A DNA stretch of 64,000 nt from Maniola hyperantus (GCF_902806685.2 NC_048538.1:13206001-13270000); one strand, 5' to 3'. Shown: positions 20,562 to 32,000, counted from the first letter of the stretch. The notes: generated by a model not told the origin, from the letters alone. A program made the numbers and translations.

Positions 20562-21029
20562 GCCAAGTGCGTGGCGGGCCACGCGCCGTTTAGGGTTCCG
20601 TAGTCACAATTATTATAGCTGACCTAGGATAGTGCTTTTATTTTAGTTATGAATATTGAGGATATTTTAATTGGGTTACGATCAATTACAAATACAATAG
20701 AAACAATAAAACTACTATCATTTGGCTGATAAATGGGGGGGGGGGGGGGGGGGTTTTTTACTTGACTCTAATAAAAGTTAGCACTTTAAAACATCATATT
20801 TTACAAACGGATCTAGAAATCGAAAAATGATGTTCCCACACCCACCACGAGAAAAAAAAACATCCCCACTTTACATGTAGGGGAGCTACCCTTAATTTTA
20901 TTTGAACGCTTTGTCGTGAATTATATTTATACCCGTGCCAAATAACAGATTTCTAGCACTAATAGAGGACGGACGGACGGACATGGCGAAACTATAAGGG
21001 TTCCTTGTTAGTTTACTACGGAACCCTAA
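20562..21029 (+). repeat. Interspersed 'ACCGGCCAAGTGCG…GGTTCCGTA' family, copy 1
   Basis: Starts AAACCGGCCAAGTGCGTGGC with GGGTTCCGTAGTCAC, ends with GGACGGACGGAC and CTACGGAACCCTAAAAA. The start and end share an inverted GGGTTCCGTA. It contains a run of 19 G at 20735-20753. Confidence 0.75.
20735..20753 (+). repeat. Homopolymer of 19 G
   Basis: An uninterrupted poly-G tract inside an interspersed repeat; the length may be affected by sequencing. Confidence 0.9.
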
Positions 21030-22108
21030 AAATGAATCATTATTTTTGTCATGACCAAGCACACAACAGTTTGAAGTGAAATAAATAATTAAAGTATTAA
21101 TCAAATTGATAACCTCGTAAATGGTAGTCCTCGGTAAAAATGTTAAATAGGCACTTAGAGGAACACATTCAAAAATGCTTTTTTGTACTGAATTTTGAAA
21201 AGGTTTTCCAATTTACAAATGGCAAAACAATATTAAGTGAGGCCCTGGGTTTTTGTCAGGCTGGTTTATATTCACATTCTTAAGCAGCTGAGGCCCCCTT
21301 AAGGGATGAGGTTCAATGTTTAAGCCCAGGTGTGTCCTCTATTGTTATGCCACTGTTTACATTAAGTTTATTAATAAGTTAGAACATGTTTAAATGCCAG
21401 GAAGAATATAAGCAATTTTTATATTGTGCCTATGATATTTTTTAGAAAAGTTTCAAATAAAACCATACTGAATAACGAGAAGCAAATCAAATTTATAAAA
21501 GAAAAAAAATTAGCGCACAACAAACTTACTAAAATAAATTAAAAGTAAAATTAGTTGGCCGTTAATAATATTATTATTAATTTGAGCATTAATCAGTAAG
21601 TACCTTAATAATTAGTAGGTAGGTACCTATGTGTATCTATTTATTTGTGGATCAAAGTACAGTAAAATGGCTAAAACGTCGTATAAAACAAAAACATTTT
21701 GAGTAAATTATAATATGACTTTCCGTTTAAAATATAATGATGCATTTAAAACAATGAATCATTCAGGCTAAAATGTTCAGTAACTTTGTAATAAATCATA
21801 ATATTCCCTTTAAAAACTACAATAATTTTAACTTACTAAAAGGCGTTGTATTAATAGGAACTAAAAAAATACAAATCGAAATGAGAACCTACTACCTACT
21901 TTTGAGGTTTGTTTAAAAAATATTACAACTTACATAATATATCGTATAAAATGGGCACATACCGCGATAAGTATAATAATTTGTGGGAAGTGTCGATATT
22001 TCAAACCAGTTTTGATTGTGGTTGTGGTTGATAGATTCTGCAGGAGAGCCTGTTTCACTATAACGTTTATCTGTGTACATATCACATACCCATTTTATAT
22101 GTTAAAGC
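21030..22108. other. Intergenic stretch, nothing recognised
   Basis: AT-rich DNA with no supported gene or repeat. Confidence 0.4.
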
Positions 22109-22111
22109 TAT

Positions 22112-22749
22112 GTACAGACCGAGCAGCAAAAGCAGGCGAAGACGAGTTATGGGCATGGCCGATGGATAACGAACGATCGATTATGATAGGCGAGGCCGAG
22201 GACCTTTGTGAACGTAAAAAGTCCGATTTTCGGTACCTTGTTAGCAAATTTTTAATCATGAACCCTAAGCGTTTGCTGGTTTTAATATTCTACATGATGA
22301 AGTTACATCGAGAGCCCACGGGAAGACGAAAAAGAAAAATACGATAAAAAAATCGGTATTCTATAAATCAACACTTTTCTGAGGCCGCGATAACACCGGT
22401 AAGTTTTACTTGCGTAAGTAAGTAGCTTGCGTGATTGACAACTTTTTTACTAAGGTTAATGTACTTATAAGAGTATTTACGTTTGTTAACTTGTCGTAAG
22501 TTAATCATGTAAGCTACTTACGTGAGTAACACTTACAGGTGTATCCGCAGCCTTAGAAACATCAGTTTTTGAAAATTCCCACGTTTTTTGGCGATAGCTC
22601 TAAAACTACTTTTTGCATTTAACCGTTATTTAGAAGTAAGACGGCAGTCTGTAACAAACCTTGGTCTCTCCTACAGAATCGCTCGCTTTCGCTAGGTCTA
22701 CAACAACGGGCAAGCAAGTGTCCCTTCGCCTTCGCTGCTCGGTTAGTAC
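22112..22749. mobile_element. Possible inverted-repeat element with a nested palindrome
   Basis: The left word GTACAGACCGAGCAGCAAAA (22112) is approximately inverted at the right as CTTCGCTGCTCGGTTAGTAC (about 22729-22748). The palindromic MITE at 22397-22549 lies inside. The ends are short and imperfect, so this is tentative. The 111-codon ORF across it has no recognisable protein features. Confidence 0.35.
22397..22549. mobile_element. Palindromic MITE 'TTTTACTCACGTAAGTAGCTTA', copy 3
   Basis: GGTAAGTTTTACTTGCGTAA at the left and CGTGAGTAACACTTACAGGT at the right form the inverted arms. Confidence 0.75.
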
Positions 22750-22843
22750 GCGGATATATCATGTCGTTAAACCACGAAGTGTGAAATCATCAGTTATAAC
22801 CTACTTGCAGAGGTTGTAAACTCGGGGCTGGTGGGGCCGGTGT

Positions 22844-25800
22844 CTAGGCGCCGCCTTTCTTGCGGCCGCGCGCGCCGGGCAACGCCACGCCGCGCAGGGA
22901 GCGCATGGCCATGGCGCGGTTGAAGTGGCGCTGCGTCTTGTGCTCGTCCGCGTCGCTGCCGCAGTCCACCGACGACAGGATCACTAGCAACACGCCCATT
23001 ACCTGTGGAACGGGATAATATACACAACTGCTTTTTAATTACCATAAAAAATTTAAGGGTGTACACTGGGATAGTACTTATGTTACTGTTCAGGCCTGAT
23101 ATAAAACAATTGACGGCATAAGAAACTCTGCTCGTGCAAGTGATTTCAATAGGACGTTGCGGCAGCGCATTGAAAATTTCCACGATGCATTGTGACTTGT
23201 GCATCGTTGTAGATTTTTGCCACAGATTTTTGCAATGCGTTGTAGAATCGCATTATGGTCTTAGCCGCCTAACGTTAACTTCTTTCTGACCACCCTTTTT
23301 TGGTCTGACTTGGATTTCGCGCTAGAAACCTTATGATCCGCAGCCGAAGCCTTCGTAGACATTTCATAAACTATGACGTTATTAATTAATAGATTTTATT
23401 CACCAAATAAATGATAATAAGGAGCGTTTACACATGCACAGTAGCTTGCAGCAGATTCTCGATGACCTTTCACGCGACTAGTGCTCACTCGAAATCGGGC
23501 CGCAAGTTTAGCGCATGTTGTCCAAGCTTACCAACAAATGATGATAAGTAGCGTGTACACGTGTACAGTAGCTTCCGGCGTGTTCTCGATATCCTTTCGC
23601 GCGACCAGCGCTCGCCCCAAGTCGGGCCGCAAGTCTAGCTATGTTGTTTAGGCTTACCAAACAAATGATGATAAGCAGCGTGTACACGTGCACGGTAGCT
23701 TCCGGCGTGTTCTCGATATCCTTTCGCGCGACCAGCGCTCGCCCCAAGTCGGGCCGCAAGTCTAGCTATGTTGTTTAGGCTTACCAAACAAATGATGATA
23801 AGCAGCGTGTACACGTGCACGGTAGCTTCCGGCGTGTTCTCGATATCCTTCAATGCGACCAGCGCTGGCTCGAAGTCGGGCCGCAAGTCTAGCGCATGCT
23901 TGAGGTGCACGGCTGCTTCCTGCACAAATAATGACGAAATAATGCAATAACCAATCCGATCTCGACCCAAGAATTGACACATCTCGAAAACTTTGATGGT
24001 TTTCGAAGTTTCGAAATTAAAATGGTATGGATAAAATCCATACGCCTTGAATATCTCAACTGTTCTTCTTCTTCATTCTGGTCTGGTTTCTGCACTTAAA
24101 CGTTTCCGTCATCTCGACTGTTGTCAGGCGCTGCGGTCGGGCGGCTGCACCTCCAGCGAGCGTCGCGTCAGATAGATCGCGTCGTCGAGGCATTATACCT
24201 GATAGTGTCCATACGCCTTGAATATCTCGCCGAGAGTGAAGTACTGCTGCCACGCGCTGCGGTCGGGTGGCTGCACCTCCAGCGAGCGTCGCGTCAGATA
24301 GATCGCGTCGTCGAGGTACTGCAGCGTGAACAAGACTCGCGCTAGGTTTAGTAGCACCTTTGGACAAATAACATTACCTACTCAAAAAAATCCATTACTT
24401 TCAAAATTGCATGCACTGATAAAATTAAAGTATCAACACTATTCTCACTAGAGTTTTAATGGCAGAATAATAATTCCTCGAGTTAAATTACCTCAATTAG
24501 CACACTAATTCGTAAATCGTAACCTTTCTCATTTTAATTTATTTATTCAGGTTCAAATAGTTTAAAATGTTATTTGATAGTTGAAATCATAGTATATTGA
24601 AACTTACTTCAGCATTGTATGGTGACACTGCAAGCGCTCGCCGGAAGCACTCAATGGACTGTCTGGTGTCACCCTTGATCCTCCAGAAATTACCAATTTG
24701 ATTGTAAAGCTGCACTGACTTTGGCTTCTCTCTTTTGGCCTTCTTCAGGCGTTTCTCCAATGCATTTATGTCCAATTCTGTTACACCGTTTTTGAATGCT
24801 TTCTTCTTTGTAAATATAAGGGCAACCTAAAAATTTAATTTTTAAATTAAAAACCTGCACTTATTATCACAGTAAAATCGTGATTTTTTTAGAAAAAGGG
24901 TCCGATTTCCGACCTGTGGAGATTTTGATCTTCTTAAATAAAGTTGTTCTTGTTTCCAAAATCGATGCAGTGAGTGGTCCCTAACAGCCAAAATTAAGAA
25001 AGAAATAGAGCTATCAGTAATCTGTCGATAAGCAATTCTGCAACATCACAAAAAGGCCGAACTCCAGACAAACTTTATTACCATTCATGGAGCAAAAAAC
25101 CTGTCAGGTGCAAGTCAGACTCATACACGTAACGTGTTGTGATGTAACCACAAATTTACGACTTTCGTATTTTTTTCGTATTATTAAGAAAAAAAAGGAA
25201 AAAAAAGACTTGCTACAAGCCACATTTCATGATTGTTGGTCAACGGTAAGTGGCCTATAGGTTTTCAACCCTTGACAGGTCTTGACACACACAACAGACA
25301 GACAGACACTGAAGACCTTTTGTGCTTGAGATACGGAACCCTAAAAAAAATCCTTATAACCTGGGGCTCAGGTACATTGGGGTGTCTGTGTCGCCTCTGC
25401 ACTCCTACGAGGTTGTCATAGTATGTAAAATTGACAGATTTGCCACAGTCCAGGTATTCATCATCCATATCACTTCCATGTGCCTCCCTTGCTGAGCTAT
25501 CTTCACCGTTTTCTCCACTAGCCCTACAAAAAGATTTTATATTATCAGGTGGAGTTTTACAATTTGTTAAAAGAAATCACAACAAAATTAAATTTTACCT
25601 TTGCTGTTCATACATCTGGCAGTCGGTACAAAACATATCAACTCCATGTTTCCTCCAAGTGTTGAGTTCATAGTACACAGTTGATGTCACTATGTTAAAT
25701 ACTGTATCTTCTTCATTGATTTCAGTTTTATCAGTATCATCCTGAAAATGATTAATAGTGTCAACACTTAGTTTAATTATAATTGTGTAAGTATTACTTA

Positions 25801-26571
25801 AATACTAATGTTTTATTAATAATGATTTTAATGCAGTGGCATGCAAGTCATAGAGGCATAAAAGCCCTGCTATCTCTTGATGAAATACCTCGATATTTAT
25901 TTATCATCATTGCCAGTAAATAGGTAAACAATGGGGCCGATTCTCTTGTACACAATCTCTAAACTAAACTAAATTAACAGGTCTAAATTTAGTGCTATCC
26001 TTTTCCGCAAGCAACATTATGAAAGGGATAGCAATAGATTTAGACGTGCCATTTTAGTTTGGTTTAGAGATTGTGTACAATGGAATTAGCCACAATGTCT
26101 ATTCTGGCTTCAAACTTTGTGCATGCCACTGTTCAAATGTGTAATTAGTGCAAGATATTATATTTATTTAACATAATGAACTTTGTTAAATATTATTTCA
26201 GTAACTACTTATTTTTTTAAATTGAAAGAAAGATGAACTAAAGATATATTCTAGAATAATAAATAACATGTTGCAAAGAATTTTATTCCATAAGAATCTC
26301 CTTCTATTCAAGGCTAACGAGTTATGCATAAAAATGTAAAGTAGACTTGTGACAATATGTATACCAGAATAATATTGAATACTATTGCACTGATTATATA
26401 AAACTCGAAAACATGGCAAACACCACTGACCTGAGGCAAAGAGTTGCCGTCAACGATTTGTCCTTCTTCAACGTCCAATTTCCAAATATTCGAGGTGCGA
26501 GAGTTAGTAGCGATAATTTGAAAAGAAAATATATACAGAGCCAAACAAGTAAAGTATGGTGAGTCCCACAT
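22844..26571 (-). CDS. TPR-repeat protein with signal peptide and C-terminal membrane segment (seven exons)
   Basis: Coding exons, right to left: 26571-26431, 25741-25599, 25523-25361, 24826-24608, 24357-24199, 23919-23785, 23002-22844. The phases join to 372 codons plus stop, all introns GT-AG. The start ATG opens a hydrophobic signal-like stretch (MWDSPYFTCLALYIFSFQII). A low-complexity acidic segment and a pair of cysteines (FCTDCQ) follow. TPR-like helices come next: LYNQIGNFWRIKGDTRQSIE, CFRRALAVSPYNAEVLLNLA and HLKHALDLRPDFEPALVAL. The C-terminal exon junction makes a membrane segment at about residues 311-332, then a basic tail. I considered TTC17 (W…EGQI near the start, similar TPRs), but the length and ending differ, so I give no name. 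The protein probably enters the secretory pathway. Introns after exons 5 and 6 contain copies of those exons. Confidence 0.82.
23379..23784 (-). repeat. Tandem copies of the end of TPR-gene exon 6
   Basis: Three further copies, spaced about 120-135 bp, lie in the intron after exon 6. Each repeats the exon's 3' part (…GATATCGAGAACACGCC…) and two keep a GTAAGC donor. The two copies nearest the exon are almost identical to each other; the one furthest downstream (about 23400-23515) is clearly decayed. None keeps the exon's acceptor, so they are not usable as whole exons. Confidence 0.88.
24018..24198 (-). pseudogene. Decayed duplicate of TPR-gene exon 5
   Basis: Directly after the exon 5 donor the intron repeats exon 5 from TACCTCGACGACGCGATCTA-like sequence through GGTGCAGCCGCCCGACCGCA. 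The conserved TGG is then changed to TGA. About 50 foreign bases follow, and the copy resumes with GAGATATTCAAGGCGTATGG. A tandem duplication that has lost its frame. Confidence 0.85.
25095..25348 (-). repeat. Interspersed 'GGCCAAGTGCGAGTC…GGAACCCTAAAAA' copy
   Basis: Carries GTGCAAGTCAGACTCATACA, an (ACAG)n run near 25293 and ends ATACGGAACCCTAAAAAAAA. Its right end is about 12 bp from the splice donor of TPR-gene exon 3. Confidence 0.65.
25834..26131 (-). mobile_element. hAT-like non-autonomous element split by a MITE
   Basis: Ends CAGTGGCATGCA and TGCATGCCACTG are inverted and match the 145-bp elements at 37112 and 46697. The flanking octamers TTTTAATG and TTCAAATG are similar but not identical. 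The MITE at 25934 is nested inside. It lies in TPR-gene intron 1. Confidence 0.75.
25934..26093. mobile_element. Palindromic MITE 'GGGCCAATTCTCTGGTACAC', copy 2
   Basis: GGGCCGATTCTCTTGTACAC at the left, GTGTACAATGGAATTAGCC at the right; AATG follows on both sides as at 15479. Confidence 0.85.
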
Positions 26572-27080
26572 ATTGATTGGTAAGGTCAACAGCAAACATG
26601 AAAAATGTTTTGATGTCTGTTACTCAAATGGAACTTTCACATGTAATAATTAATTTGGGGCACAATAATTGTAAAGCTTTAATTTAAAATCGTAATCTCC
26701 ACTTCTTATCTTATTTATTTTGACAGATGAAATGAAATTGAAAGTTGAAAGTTGAAACCCACAGAGTACATTGAATATACGGGTATAGAGTCATCAGTCC
26801 CTATTTTTTGGTAACGCCATCTATTGAGCTGAGTTGCAACTACAGGATCTGCTATATATACTAATCCCTATAGGTACAGTATATACGCTACCTAGATAGG
26901 TACCTATATATAGGTTTTAAATTTTCTTTTATTTCTATTTTTCTATGGTTAATTTCAATAAAACACATAAATAAGGTAATAATCTTTTATTTATTTTTAT
27001 AACTGGGCACACACTTTTTTTCTGTTATTACAGCAAATCGTAGTCCGAGAAACGTAGTCGGGGTTATATTAGTTAGGTAC
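26572..27080. other. 5' flank of the TPR gene; no gene recognised
   Basis: No core promoter motif is evident. A minus-strand AATAAA at about 26987-26998 would suit the candidate exon at 27081-27176. Confidence 0.35.
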
Positions 27081-27176
27081 TTATAGAGCTCTTCTTTTTT
27101 CTTGTTTTATGGCTTTTTCCATCACATCCAGATCAGCACAATGCACTGTAAATCCATACTTTGCAGTTTCGAATAG
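27081..27176 (-). CDS. Candidate terminal exon of an unidentified small gene
   Basis: On the minus strand a pyrimidine-rich acceptor (TTTGTACCTCTTTAG) is followed by 31 codons, LFETAKYGFTVHCADLDVME…EKRRAL, then TAA and, about 85 bp on, AATAAA signals. The composition is protein-like, but no upstream exon that joins it was found. It could be a real last exon with its start further right, or a relic. I do not recognise the protein. Confidence 0.35.
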   Translation of the reverse strand, partial: LFETAKYGFTVHCADLDVMEKAIKQEKRRAL

Positions 27177-28421
27177 CTAAAGAGGTACAAAGAAATGAAG
27201 AAAGTTGCTCGGTAGAGTTGTCAGAGTTCAAAATAAAGCACAAGTCACTTCACTATAACAGAATCACCAAAATCCAACTAACAAAGTCAAGTCGTTGGAA
27301 AATATCACATAAACACCTTGATATAATGGAAAACCTCGGAAAAAAGTGGTTGAAAATAAATAATTTTTAATAGACACAGACCACAGACTTGACAATTTGT
27401 GACTGTGCCAGTGTTTCCATATGTAAATCAAGAATTACCGTGTTGTAAGGTTAAAAATACGGTGTTTCTTGATTAAATTACGGTGGATGAGCTAAAAGAA
27501 TACCGTGTAATTTTTAAAAAGAAAAAAAACGTTACGAATTTGCTTTTTAATTAATTATTAATATTATTCTGAGTCTGACCCTCCTAGCATAGCAATGTCT
27601 TTTCATATATTTTTTTTATTGCATTCATCCATCACATTTAAGAATTTTTACATTTCACTTCTTGCTAATTGCTTGAATAAGGACGAAAATAGATTGCCAA
27701 GATTAATAATTGATACTTTAACTGTGTGTGTGTGAGTGTGGCGTTATATTAGAAAAATAATAAGATTAGATAAGTGGGGCGATAGATTAGAAAAATAATA
27801 AGGATTTCCTTGAAATCTGCCACAATCTACCACTTTGTTAAATCGTCAGCTTTTTCTGCCAGAGTTAAAATTTAGGAGCCAAATCTGCCCAAATGGCAGA
27901 AATCTGCCACAAACGGTCACACTGCTGACCGGCCACAAAATTTACAAGTAGTGCCACCTGTTGCGCGTGGTTGGCAACAAAACTTACTACTAGTGCCATC
28001 TGTCGAGCTAAGTCTGAGTCAATGTACCCTGTGCGATTTTGTACTGTGGCTAAAATGTACTGAGTGAAAAGACCCTGTTGAAACCCACACAGAATATGAA
28101 CCAGGAACCACTATGCACCCCAATCAAATAGGTACTTGTTTGGTTTGGAAATAATAGGTAATTATGTTCATAAAAGGATAAACTATAATTTTGGTGATAT
28201 AGATAAGAGGAATCTTGAAAATAATGTCTTACATAGTTTTAATCGAAGAACTGCTCTTTTAAGATACAATTCATTTTATATTTATTATTTGCTGATTGCT
28301 TATGCTTCCGACTTTTATGATCAATGGTTTTTGAACGGAAAATTAAATATTAGTGTTGCAATATGCAAGCTTGAAAAAGAATATTACTTAAACTGCTTTT
28401 GAAAGTAACCACTAGAAGTGA

Positions 28422-28766
28422 TTAAAGAAAACGGACGCCAATGTGGAATGCACTGGTGTTGACACATTGGCCCCGTGTCATATGAGACACAGCATCAAAA
28501 TCGGGAGCAGCAGCACAAATAGCTGAAAACAGCAAGCGGCGCGGCACAAGTAACTATGCCTCTCTGATCGAGATAATATACTTTTGTTCCGTTTGCAGTG
28601 GAGATCTTGGGGCCATGGAGTCTTTGGTGGTCAAAATTTTTTACGAGACATTTCATTCACTGAGATAAATAGCCTCGTCTGGTGACAACAGGGCTGGCTC
28701 ATTTTTTGCGCAACGGATCAGCTTGGCTGTCCAGCGCGGAAATGCAGCCAGTATTCTTGGCACCAT
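28422..28766 (-). CDS. Candidate two-exon small ORF divergent from Taf2
   Basis: Exon 28766-28661 ([20 protein letters not shown]…SPDEAIYL, donor GTGAATG) can join exon 28522-28422 (acceptor TGTTTTCAG) in frame, giving 68 codons to a TAA. The first exon has a convincing amphipathic, mitochondrial-presequence-like composition; the second is less convincing. The start is 311 bp from the Taf2 start, so a shared promoter is possible. Family unknown. Confidence 0.25.
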
Positions 28767-29077
28767 TTCACGCGGGCATGATTTGTATATTAATTAGATA
28801 AGGTTAGCTTAAGTTTTTTTTGTAGTGATTTCTAGATACTATCATGTTTAATAATATGGCACATCTCTGGTTTAGTCATGGTTTAGTGTCAAATTTCATT
28901 CAAGGCTCAAGTCAAATGTTATTAGTTTGTGTCTTGGGTCTGTGTCAATGTCAAGCACGATTTACGATTATTCATAATTCATTATTTGACTTGTGTTGTT
29001 GGAAAGGAATTAATTGGAAAATCATAAAATGTGGAAAAAACTTAATAAATGACCAAATCTATAGTGTTTTACAAACC

Positions 29078-32000
29078 ATGAAAAGGGAGCGAACAGGCGA
29101 CAATTGTCGCCCGTTTAAATTATAAGTATCTTATAGATGTTGTGTACTACCTACTAAACTCGATGTGTGAAAGTTTGTGTTCATGTTTTTATTTATTTTC
29201 ACAGCCCATCAGATTCTCAGTTTGACTGGAATTAGTTTTGAGAGGAGAAGTGTTATTGTGAGTGAGATTTATTCATTACTATTAGCACAATATATTTTTT
29301 TTAGTTGTATTAACTTCACGCTTTACATAAACAAAAGCCTTCACTGTTATTAATTCTAAGTCTAGACTCTCTGAATAAGAGGCTGATACCTTAACCACTA
29401 GGCTACCACCGCTATTGCTAACTGATAATTTTATTTATTTATTTTATTTTAAAGGCACACAAAACAGGTTTCAGCTATAAATGGTCCAAATAAAAAAACA
29501 ATAGATTAAGATCTAAGCGGTAACCCTTATGTGTACACAATGCTTATAATATAAATATATGCACTAAACAAGGTTTTTTTTTTTTTTTTTTTCTACCATA
29601 AAGCACCATTATAAAATGGCAGCTTTATTACTACTACCATCTAGCCTATGGGCTAATAAGTAATATTATTCTAGCTTAAACTTCTACTTATGATTAGTTT
29701 TTAAATCTAATTTACAGTCCAATAACTGTCCTTAGTTTATTCTAACACGTACTTACAGTTCACTATGTTCTTGTGACCTAGAAAAATAAAGTAGCACAAG
29801 CACTATTACACAAACGCCGCACTTATGTACTTTTTAACACAAATTCGAACGGCTTGGTTCTTTTGAGCCTCCTTTTGATATCCATGTTATCTAGAAGCTT
29901 CACAGCCTCCAAATTAACATGATGGCGAAGTCGATGTTGGTGAGCTTCTGCGTACTTTTGGATGATTTTGTTTACGAACTCTATCTTAAGGTCCCTGTGG
30001 AGATCGTGATTCTTACATACCAGGGTGCATTTGTTATTTCCCTGAGTACTTTGTTCTGGAATCTCTGTATTACTTGAACATTGGTCGGTTTAGTACACCC
30101 CCAGAGTTGTATACCATACGTCCATACAGTCATCAGAACTTGCTTGTATAGCATAAGTTTATTATGTAATGAGAGCATGGAATGCCTTCCAAGCAGCCAA
30201 TACATTTTTTTGTAGCGTAATTCTAACTCCTCACGTTTCTTTTTAACATGAGCTTTCCATCGAAGCTTTGCGTCAAGCGTCATACCCAAGTACTTCGCTG
30301 TATTTACGTATGGAATAAGTTGCCGATTTAGATAAATTGGGTGATATTTTGGTAACTTATTGGTAAAATCTATATGCATAGATTTTGACTCGTTTAGCTT
30401 AATTCGCCACTTTATAGTCCAATCGTTGACTTTATTTATGGCAGCTTGAACTTTTTCTACTGCTTCTTTGTGACTTTCTCCAGTTGCTATTATGGCAGTA
30501 TCATCAGCGAATGTTGCAATAGTGTTATTTTCTAGTGCTGGAATATCACAGGTGTATAATAAGTACAGTGTACTTCCTTGTGGTACCCCAGCTTTAATTT
30601 CCTTGAGTTCAGAATACGCATCTTCTTGACGAACTCTAAACCATCTATTTGAGATGTATGATTCAAGAATATCTGCAAATGACTTTGGTAGCATATTTCT
30701 GAGTTTATAGATAGGCCTTTCGTGCCACACTTTATCGAAAGCTTGCGCTACGTCTAAAAAGACTGTAGAACACACTTTCTTATTTTCTAATGATTTCTCT
30801 ATTAGTAGTATACAGTAATTCTGTGGACTTGATCTATGGTTGAGTGTTTTTCACGGAATCCAAATTGGTGATCTGGTATTAATTTTCTCTCCTCTAGTAT
30901 AGGTTTTATTCTCTTGAGTAACAGTTTTTCAAATAATTTTGAAATAACTGGTAATAAACAGATTGGTCTGTATGATGTTGTTTCATGGGGTGGTTTCCCC
31001 GGTTTAGCGATCATAATAACTTCAGCAACTTTCCATAACTCAGGTACATGTCTTAGTCTAAATGATGCATTTATGAGATTGGTAAGTTTCACTAAAGCTT
31101 TCCGAGGTAGGTTTTTTTAAATTTCTCCGGTAATGAGATTTTGGAGATTTTTTTTTTTGCTTAAATTGAACTTTATTTCTTCAGATAGTTCCTTTGGTGT
31201 CACAAGTCTGATATTTTGCAGATCATCTTGTCTTTCTTCATTCTCACTGAAATTAATTGTATGGCCCTCATTTGGTTGGAATATATCTTCCAGGTGCTGA
31301 GCGAATCTATTAGCTTTTTGAATGTTATTGATAGCCCATTTTCCATTTGATTCTTTAATAGGTGGTATATGTGTGATAGGTCTTTTTAGATTACCTGTTA
31401 CTTTCCAAAGAGAATAGTCAGTTTCTCGGTCATTGGTCAAGCTTCGTAGGTAATCATTTAACTTAGTGTCATTATGACTTTTGATTGCTTTCTTGATTGT
31501 TTTCGCGAGTTTGTTCAGTATTCTTTTGTCTTGTGGCGATCTCGAGGCATGCCATTTTTTTCTCTGCTTTCTCTTTGTTCTAATGAGGTGTATAATTTCC
31601 TTAGGATAGGTGGTACCCTTACTCCATTTTTTTATCGATGGCGTATTATTCCAGGCTGATTTTTGTATGTCTGTTATAAATTTAGCTACTTCCATATTGA
31701 GCTGGTCTTGGCATTTTAAGGTACTAAACAAGGTAACATACAATTTGTAAAATGCAGAATAAAGAAATCGACAATTATTATAAAATATATAAAGTGGTTT
31801 AGGAAAATTAACTATGAAAAATATACTTAAGGTCGAGAAGATGCAAAATGTTGATAAATATGTTTTTTAAATGTGTTAAATAAAAAGCTATTTGGCTTAA
31901 AAATTATTTTAATGTTCATGTAGATTTGCTGTATAATGTATAGACTGCTCTAGTTCAGACTTCAGTCCATTTTAACCTACTGTATCCCGGTATGGGGAGG

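Noticed and set aside
22012..22347. 111-codon plus-strand ORF
   Set aside because: No recognisable domain, crosses the edge of a probable repeat element, no splice or conserved signal.
23379..23920. CRISPR-like array, because of four regularly spaced repeats
   Set aside because: The repeats are exon copies with splice donors in a eukaryotic gene; spacers are not unique and the organism is an insect.
26572..26595. Extension of the TPR protein N-terminus to a TTG codon at 26595
   Set aside because: The ATG at 26571 directly precedes the signal-like segment and is the first ATG in frame.
28136..28402. 88-codon plus-strand ORF between the TPR gene and Taf2
   Set aside because: AT-driven composition (many Ile, Asn, Tyr) and no recognised similarity.
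28844..29077. In-frame extension upstream of the Taf2 start with an earlier ATG
   Set aside because: The extra 78 residues do not resemble TAF2, and the conserved N-terminus starts at [14 protein letters not shown] (29078).
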